Positions 14,564-20,116 of a stretch of 20,116 nucleotides of DNA are shown piece after piece. The stretch spans positions 1-20,116 of the forward strand of contig DATBDL010000052.1 in assembly GCA_036269975.1 (NCBI GenBank), in the 5' to 3' direction. Positions within the stretch are counted from its first letter, which is position 1. Every line of letters begins with the position of its first letter. A program made the position numbers and the translations under genes. The notes below the pieces were generated by a model. It was not told the DNA's origin, ran no database searches, and was given only the letters and a program-made list of their open reading frames with translations. This DNA comes from DATEPR01 sp036269975. Lineage in GTDB: Bacteria > Actinomycetota > Actinomycetes > Mycobacteriales > Pseudonocardiaceae.

Positions 14564-17500
14564 CCTGGCAGCCCTGGTCGCTGACCGATCGGGCCGGCCT
14601 GGCCCGCTACGTCACCAGGGGCGCGCAACGGTTGATCGACGGCCTGGACCGGCTCACGATCACGGCAGGGCCGGACGGCCGGATCGCGCTGGCGCGGGCG
14701 ATCTACGACCGGCTCACCGAGTCCGGCATCCGGTACGACCACGAGCCCTACAGCCCGGCCGATACGGTGCAGTCGATCCGCGCGCCCGCCGAGCTCCTGG
14801 GCGCTCCCGGCCGAGGTACCTGCCTCGACCTCGTGCTGCTGTACGCCGGCCTGCTGCTGGACTACGAACTGCTGCCGATCGTGGTGGTGCTCTCCGAGCA
14901 CGCGTTGCTGCTGGTGTCCCGCGAGGACGGACTGCGCGACTGGGACGGCTACCGGACCGGTTTCGCCGAGTTCGAGCACGGCCCGGTGACCGATCCGGAG
15001 GTCGTGCGGCGACTGGTCGACACCGGCGCGTTCGTCCCGGTCGAGTGCACGGGACTGGCGAGCACGTCGAAACGCGCGCCATGGGAGTTCGACAAGGCAA
15101 TGGCGGAGGGCGCTCGCCGACTCCGGGAATCCCGGTTCGAGTTCGCGTTCGACGTCGCGATCATGCAGTACAGGTACCAGATCGAGCCACTGGTGGCGCC
15201 GCTGGGCTATCGGCTGGCCGCCGCCGCCGAGGCACCCGAGTACGTGTCGACGCACGAGCGGGAACTGGCCCGGCTACGGAAGCGATCGCCCTACCTGTTC
15301 GCGGCCAACCTGAGCTTCGTCGATCCCGGTGCCGGACATCGGGCGGCGCCCGGCGAACTGCTGGGCCAACTCGACGGTGACATCGGCATCCTGCTGACCG
15401 GGCCGGCGGGTGCCGGCAAGACCCGGACGGCGCTGGAGGTCGCGACGCTGGCGGACGCGGCCGGCTGGCGCGTGCTACACCTGCGGCCGGACAGCAAGGT
15501 CACCAACGAGCACGTCGAGTCCGCGGTGCTCGCCCAGCCGGACGCGCGAACGCTGCTGGTGATGGACTATCTGGAGCTGTGCACCGGCCTGGATCTGGCA
15601 ACGCTGGTCGAGCGGGTTCGGTGGTCGCAGCCGGCCGACGCGCATTTCGCGGTGCTCGCGATGAGCCGACCGAGCCGGCTGCCGGATCGCGCCACCCGCG
15701 CCACGATGCCGTTGCACACCGTCGAACTGCGGGTCGAGGCGGCCTACCAGGAGGAGGTCGCCGCGCACATCGTCCGGTCGGTGGCGCCGACCGCGCTGGC
15801 CCGCCTCGGCGCCACGACGATGGCCACGTTGTGCGGGCGCAGGCCGATCATCGCGCTGTTGATCGCCCGCGACGTGGAGCGGGAGGTGCGGCGTGGCCGG
15901 TCGCCCCGCCCGGACGGCGCCGGCCGCGCCGAGATCGTCCACTGGCTGCGCAGGCGCCTCGGCCCCGATCTGACGGATTCGACGCATCCGTTGCTGGCGT
16001 GCGCGTTCGCGGCGGCCGTCTGCCCGCTGCCGGTGGATCGGGTGGCACGGTTGGTGGCTCGGTGGGTGGACGACCCGCTGTCGCTCGTCGACGACCTGGT
16101 CGGCATGGGCTGGTTCGACGTGGTGGAGGACCGCCTGGAGGTCGCGCACGACATCGTCACCGACCAGTTGCTGACCGAGGCGATCGCGCCCGAGTCGGCG
16201 CTGCGGGTGCGGCGTGGTGAGCTGGCGGCGCTGTTGGACGACGTGGTCGCCGAGTCCGACGCGCTGGACCACTTCGCCGGCAACGTGGCCCGGATGCACG
16301 CCGACCTGCCGCACCAGGCGAAACGGGACCAACTGGTCGCCGCGTGCACGACATGGGTCGGCGCGAACGAGGCACGGCTGCGTGACTCGTTCACCACATC
16401 GCCGACCGGCGGCCACACCCTCTACACGCTGCTGCACTCGCAGCCGTGGCAGGGCGCGACGGCCCGGTCCTGGGAGACCGTCGTGCGGCCGTGGCTGCGC
16501 ACCGAGGTGCCGGACGTCGACCAGCCGCGGTTTCTCCAGTACGCCCTGGCCAGCCTGCCGGACGACGCCGCGCAGGCGCTTATCACCACAACGCTGGTGT
16601 GGCTCGTCGGGAACACGGCGGCCGCGGAACCCGTGCTGGGCCGCCTGTTGCGACGGTCCGATCTGGACCCGTCGCAGCGGATCGCCGCCGCGACGCACGC
16701 GAAGGCATGGCTGGCGTCGGACGTCGTCGCGCAGGACGCCACTGTCGTGCTGCGGGCTCTGCTGGACTTCGCCACCGGCGACGTGGACCTGGATCGGGAT
16801 CTGCTGGCCACCGTCGTGACGTGGGCCGCGGCCAACGACACCGCTCCCCTGGCCGGGTTCGTGCTCAGGCCGCTGCTGGACTCCACCGCGTTGAGCCGGG
16901 CCCAGGCCGATGCCGTCACGGACAGCGCGGTGCGCTGGCTGGACCGTTACGGCGCGCATCCCCGGTCCAGCCTGGTGCTGCCGACTCTGTTGCGCCGTCC
17001 TGACCTGTCGGCGACGCAGGAGGCCAGGGTCGTCACGCACGCACTGGCCTGGCTCGACCTGCAACGGGGACACGTGTCGTCCACCGTGCTGCTGCGGCAG
17101 TTGAGCGCGCAGCTCGTCCCTGGGCAGCCGTACTACGGTCGGTTGCTGTGGCTGCTGGAAACCTGGCTGGTAGCGAACTGGAACAGTCCGGACGCGGAGC
17201 TGGTGCTGCTCGAACTGCTGTTCGCCCGTGACCTGCCGACCGAGACGGCCGCCCGGCTGGTTCGGCGCGGATTGCGTTGGTGCGCCGACCATCCCGAGAT
17301 CAACGTGCCACGTCCGCTGTTCGAGGCGATGTCCGCTCGGCTGGCCGTCGTCCCCGATCCGGCGCTGATGACCGAGTTCGCGGCGCACCTCGTGCCGTTC
17401 GTGGTGGGACCGAGGAACAGGGCGAGCCTGGTGCGGCTGCTGGACGAGCCGCTGCACGACCCGGATCGCCAGGCCGGCGTCGTCGCCGCCCTGCTCGGCG

Positions 17501-19887
17501 CGCTCGCCGGTGACCTGGGGCGACCGGGCGTGCCGCGGCTGCTCCAGCCGTTGATCGGACTGGCCGGCGCCGCACCGGAGAGCCGGGCGGCGGTGTTCGC
17601 GGTGGCCGGCGACTGGTTGGCCGTGGTCGGCGACCCCGGCTATCCGGAACTCCTCGGCTGGCTGGTGGACAGCCCCATGTTGGCCGCGCCCGACGCGGAA
17701 CCCCTGCTGGCGACGGGAATCCACTGGCTCGCCCGCTGTCGCGACGATCCGGCCGTCCGGACCGTGTTGCGCCGCCTGCTGCGGTGTGCGTTGGCATTCC
17801 CGGCGATCGCCGATCAGATCGCGGGCGCGGCACTGGCCTGGGTGGTGCGCCAACCGACCGACTATCCGAAGATCGTCAACCCGCTGCTGGCCGAGGTCGC
17901 GGTGAATCCCACGGTGGCACGGGGTCAGCAGTCGACCTGGCTGTTCCGGCTGCGGTCGGCGGTCGGCGCGACGACCGAGAATCCGCGCATCGCGAACGCG
18001 GCGGCGGGGCTGTTGCGGGATTGGCTGGTCGAGCACCCGGACGGGCCGATGACGTCGGATCTGCTGCGCGTCCTGGCCGGCGGGACGACGATCGACGAGG
18101 ACCACTCGTCGTGGGCGGCCCGGACGGCGTTGCCGCTCGTCGAGCAGCGGTTCGCGGCCGGCGAAGGACTGCGGGGCGCCTACCTGGACCTGCTGTCGAC
18201 GCTGGTGGGCGCGCCGCGATCACCGGTGGACGTTGCCGAGCGGGCCGCGCGGTTGCTGGTGCGCTGGGTGCGGGAAGCCGACGAACCAGCCGGCGCCGGA
18301 CCGGCGTTACGCGCGCTCGCCGGTTCCACCAGATGCCGTCCCGAAGTGCTCGTCGAGGCCCTGCCGGCCATCCTGGCCTGGGTAGCTGCCACGGACGATC
18401 GCGCCGAGGCCGCGCGGCTACTGCGTGCGCTGGTCAGCGCGCCACGCGCGACACGGGGGGCGGCGGCCGCCGCGCTGGACTGGATCGCCGTCGATCCCGG
18501 CCACGACGCGGTGCCCGAGGTGCTGGTGGCGTTGCTGGGGACCAACCAGTCGACCGACGACCCGCTGGCAGCCCGAGGCAAGGCCGTGGCGCGCCGGTGG
18601 CTGGCACTCGGTAACGGCGATCATCCGCTGGCCGCCCGCGTCATCGCGCTCACCGCACCCGCAGAATCGTCCGTCGGCGTCGATTCCCTTGTGGACGAAG
18701 CGCTGTCCGATCCCGATGACGAGCTGTTTCCCAATCGCCTCAAGAAGATCCTGCACAACCCGACGGTGCGCAGGAGCCTGGGTGATCGGGTCGCGGAGGT
18801 GGGCCTGCGTTGGGTGGCGGCGCATCCTCGGCATCAGCGGACGGCCGCCGTGCTCCAGGCGATGGCCGACAGCCCCCGCCTGTCGAAGCCGATGGCGGAG
18901 GCCGTCGTCACGGCGGCGTTGCGGTGGATCGACTCCACGCCGAACAGCGTGGCCACCGCGCGGCTGCTCCGGTTGTCGTTGCAGGGCGCGAGAGTGTCCG
19001 CCGACCTGACGCGACAGGTGGGCACGAGATGCCTGGCGCTGCTCGGCGACCGTCTGCACACCGAGGCCGACGCCCGCATCGCCGCCGCGCTCGTCTCGGC
19101 AGCGCGCGCCTCGACGGAGCACGCGGACGTCGCGGCCGGGTTGATCCTGAACTGGCTCACCGACCGCGATGTCGACGCACTGGCGCTGAACCTGATCGGC
19201 CGGATACTGTCCAGCACGCGGTTAGGTCAGCCGGCCGTGGATCGGGCCGGCGCGATCGCCGCCAGGTGGGTGAACACGCGGCCGGGCCGATGGCAACGGC
19301 TGGCACTGGCCAAGACCGTGATCAACACGAACCGAACCGCGGAGTCCACTGTGGATGCGATGTTTCGCGCCCTGCTGGACCGGATCACGGCCAATCCCAC
19401 CGAACCGCAGGCACCCCAGGGCTTGCGGATGCTCGTCGTCGCGCAACGGCCGAGCCTCCGGTGCAGCGACGATGCGCGGATCGCGGCCGTGGACTGGGCC
19501 CGCGCCAACGGCAACCGGCCGGCCGCGCTGGACCTGGTGTCGGCCCTGATCCGGCACCAGCCCACGTATTGCCCCACCTGGCACCGGATCGAGGCGCTCG
19601 TCGAGGAGTGGCACCGGGCGAGGCCGGCCAATGCCACCGTGGCCGGCCTGCGGTGGGACTGCCAGCAGCAGGCACCCGTCCTGCTGTGCGCGGCACTGCT
19701 GGGTGAGCCCACCGAATCGACCGTCGATGCGGCGCTGAACTGGATCTCGGACCATCCCGCCGATCCGGCCGCGATCGACGTCCGGCTGGCCGTCGTCGCG
19801 GCCGGCGAGCGGCTCTCGGCCGACACCGCACCGGTGCGTCCGCTCGCCGCTGCCGACGATCGAGCCGCTCAACCCCAGACCGACTGA
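14560..19887 (+). CDS. Giant STAND-like NTPase with transglutaminase-like N-terminus and Trp-containing helical repeats
   Basis: Predicted 1775-residue soluble protein in three parts. Residues about 25-150 resemble a transglutaminase/papain-like domain: Cys88 in RGTCLDL, His114 in SEHALL, Asp127 or Asp129 in RDWDGY. Residues about 250-560 are a P-loop NTPase: Walker A GPAGAGKT at 281-288 (Lys287), Walker B LLVMDY with Asp336, a sensor-like AMSRPSR near 364, and a STAND-type winged-helix motif (LEVAHDIVTDQLL) near 527. Residues about 640-1740 are an alpha-solenoid of more than 20 units of roughly 35-45 residues, each with a helix carrying A-x-x-W-[LIVA] and another with V-L-x-x-L-L. Start ATG 14560 overlaps the LCAT stop; the frame is open further upstream to 14101 but that lies inside the coupled LCAT gene. 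Architecture suggests repeat-based sensing that switches the NTPase and activates the protease-like domain and/or the lipase (inference). Confidence 0.88.
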   Translation: MTWQPWSLTDRAGLARYVTRGAQRLIDGLDRLTITAGPDGRIALARAIYDRLTESGIRYDHEPYSPADTVQSIRAPAELLGAPGRGTCLDLVLLYAGLLLDYELLPIVVVLSEHALLLVSREDGLRDWDGYRTGFAEFEHGPVTDPEVVRRLVDTGAFVPVECTGLASTSKRAPWEFDKAMAEGARRLRESRFEFAFDVAIMQYRYQIEPLVAPLGYRLAAAAEAPEYVSTHERELARLRKRSPYLFAANLSFVDPGAGHRAAPGELLGQLDGDIGILLTGPAGAGKTRTALEVATLADAAGWRVLHLRPDSKVTNEHVESAVLAQPDARTLLVMDYLELCTGLDLATLVERVRWSQPADAHFAVLAMSRPSRLPDRATRATMPLHTVELRVEAAYQEEVAAHIVRSVAPTALARLGATTMATLCGRRPIIALLIARDVEREVRRGRSPRPDGAGRAEIVHWLRRRLGPDLTDSTHPLLACAFAAAVCPLPVDRVARLVARWVDDPLSLVDDLVGMGWFDVVEDRLEVAHDIVTDQLLTEAIAPESALRVRRGELAALLDDVVAESDALDHFAGNVARMHADLPHQAKRDQLVAACTTWVGANEARLRDSFTTSPTGGHTLYTLLHSQPWQGATARSWETVVRPWLRTEVPDVDQPRFLQYALASLPDDAAQALITTTLVWLVGNTAAAEPVLGRLLRRSDLDPSQRIAAATHAKAWLASDVVAQDATVVLRALLDFATGDVDLDRDLLATVVTWAAANDTAPLAGFVLRPLLDSTALSRAQADAVTDSAVRWLDRYGAHPRSSLVLPTLLRRPDLSATQEARVVTHALAWLDLQRGHVSSTVLLRQLSAQLVPGQPYYGRLLWLLETWLVANWNSPDAELVLLELLFARDLPTETAARLVRRGLRWCADHPEINVPRPLFEAMSARLAVVPDPALMTEFAAHLVPFVVGPRNRASLVRLLDEPLHDPDRQAGVVAALLGALAGDLGRPGVPRLLQPLIGLAGAAPESRAAVFAVAGDWLAVVGDPGYPELLGWLVDSPMLAAPDAEPLLATGIHWLARCRDDPAVRTVLRRLLRCALAFPAIADQIAGAALAWVVRQPTDYPKIVNPLLAEVAVNPTVARGQQSTWLFRLRSAVGATTENPRIANAAAGLLRDWLVEHPDGPMTSDLLRVLAGGTTIDEDHSSWAARTALPLVEQRFAAGEGLRGAYLDLLSTLVGAPRSPVDVAERAARLLVRWVREADEPAGAGPALRALAGSTRCRPEVLVEALPAILAWVAATDDRAEAARLLRALVSAPRATRGAAAAALDWIAVDPGHDAVPEVLVALLGTNQSTDDPLAARGKAVARRWLALGNGDHPLAARVIALTAPAESSVGVDSLVDEALSDPDDELFPNRLKKILHNPTVRRSLGDRVAEVGLRWVAAHPRHQRTAAVLQAMADSPRLSKPMAEAVVTAALRWIDSTPNSVATARLLRLSLQGARVSADLTRQVGTRCLALLGDRLHTEADARIAAALVSAARASTEHADVAAGLILNWLTDRDVDALALNLIGRILSSTRLGQPAVDRAGAIAARWVNTRPGRWQRLALAKTVINTNRTAESTVDAMFRALLDRITANPTEPQAPQGLRMLVVAQRPSLRCSDDARIAAVDWARANGNRPAALDLVSALIRHQPTYCPTWHRIEALVEEWHRARPANATVAGLRWDCQQQAPVLLCAALLGEPTESTVDAALNWISDHPADPAAIDVRLAVVAAGERLSADTAPVRPLAAADDRAAQPQTD

Positions 19888-19892
19888 TGTGG

Positions 19893-19908
19893 TCGGCCCA
19901 AGGGCCGA
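19893..19908. terminator. Small hairpin between convergent genes
   Basis: TCGGCC at 19893-19898 pairs with GGCCGA at 19903-19908 around the loop CAAG, 6 bases after the stop at 19887. The gap to the converging gene is only 63 bases, so it may serve both directions. The stem is short and no T-tract follows, so the assignment is weak. Confidence 0.4.
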
Positions 19909-19950
19909 GCGGTCTTCCGGCACGAAGGGCCGCAACGCGCGACAGAGCGG

Positions 19951-20116
19951 TCAGGCCACCGCTGGTGCGTAATCGCTGCGGCGATCGGCGAGTTCCGCCT
20001 GGCCGTCCCAGTGCGCGTTGTCCGGGTCGTACTCCGACCACCAGAGGTGGTTGTCACCGCCGGTTCCCCGCCACACCATCATCATGCTGTAGTCCTCGAA
20101 GTCGTAGTCGAAGGAG
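19951..20116 (-). CDS. C-terminal fragment of a gene running off the window, possibly lectin/beta-propeller-like
   Basis: On the minus strand an open frame enters from beyond 20116 and stops at TGA (19951-19953), giving the last 54 residues. Third positions are mostly G/C and the composition is far from random: an acidic-aromatic start (DYDFEDY), then MMMVWRGTGGDNHLWWSEYD, NAHWDGQAEL and a short tail. The pattern V-W-x-G-x-G-x-D-x-x-L-W-W followed by a W about 12-15 residues later resembles a single blade of secreted tectonin/PLL-type lectin-like or sialidase-like propellers in actinomycetes. That identification rests on one repeat, so it is tentative. The gene converges on the STAND gene with 63 bases between stops. 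Confidence 0.6.
   Translation of the reverse strand, partial: SFDYDFEDYSMMMVWRGTGGDNHLWWSEYDPDNAHWDGQAELADRRSDYAPAVA

Noticed and set aside
15475..18105. 876-residue minus-strand open frame opposite the STAND gene
   Set aside because: Arg/Gln/Pro-rich, low-complexity translation with no motif, lying wholly inside a gene with clear NTPase motifs and repeats on the plus strand.
16480..19780. Repeat-rich DNA as a possible CRISPR or satellite array
   Set aside because: Periodicity is in the protein only; DNA units are diverged, variable in length and without identical repeats or spacers.
1..20116. tRNA, rRNA, integrase, transposase or attachment sites
   Set aside because: Looked for conserved tRNA arms, rRNA stretches, and transposase or integrase motifs in the translated frames; none was recognised.

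Overview
The window reads as a chromosomal segment of a high-GC actinomycete. Codon third positions are overwhelmingly G or C, GTG starts occur, genes are packed with 4-base ATGA overlaps, and hairpins lack a clear T-tract. The gene content (secreted S15-type hydrolase, DHA2-type exporter, large STAND NTPase) would suit a Pseudonocardiaceae- or Streptomyces-like organism, but no sequence here fixes the genus. No rRNA, tRNA, CRISPR array, transposase or phage gene was seen.

Layout. (1) 79-1866: a secreted X-Pro dipeptidyl-peptidase/CocE-like hydrolase, closed by a perfect 17-bp hairpin. (2) 1957-9066, all on the plus strand: a run that looks like a catabolic or specialised-metabolism cluster. 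It holds an HpcH/HpaI aldolase, a LigI-like amidohydrolase, an EAR/EPTP-type beta-propeller protein, an unrecognised 391-residue protein, a 14-helix MFS exporter, a DoxX-like membrane protein and an alpha/beta hydrolase. The first three genes are translationally coupled. (3) 9067-9639: a gene-free convergent gap holding a large, diverged, nested inverted repeat. (4) 13075-9640, minus strand: a tightly coupled three-gene signalling operon. It encodes a response regulator fused to a thioredoxin-like domain and a thioredoxin-reductase-like flavoprotein that lacks the redox CxxC, a cNMP-binding-domain histidine kinase, and a small UBP-type zinc-finger protein. (5) 13154-19887, plus strand, divergent from (4): a two-gene module of an LCAT-like lipase/acyltransferase and a 1775-residue protein. 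The large protein has a transglutaminase-like cysteine domain, a STAND-type P-loop NTPase and more than 20 Trp-containing helical repeats. (6) 19951-20116, minus strand: the C-terminal end of a gene that runs off the window, possibly lectin/beta-propeller-like.

How the parts may work together. Region 2 reads as uptake or export plus ring or lactone hydrolysis plus aldol cleavage of an oxo-acid, with the substrate unknown. Region 4 reads as an orphan two-component relay whose output is a flavoprotein rather than a DNA-binding domain. Region 5 has the architecture of a biological-conflict or defence system: a predicted sensor/switch ATPase with a protease-like domain, translationally coupled to a predicted lipid-attacking enzyme. 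Regions 4 and 5 are the best candidates for an undescribed system. Their functional assignments are inferences from domain architecture and gene order; no database search was run.
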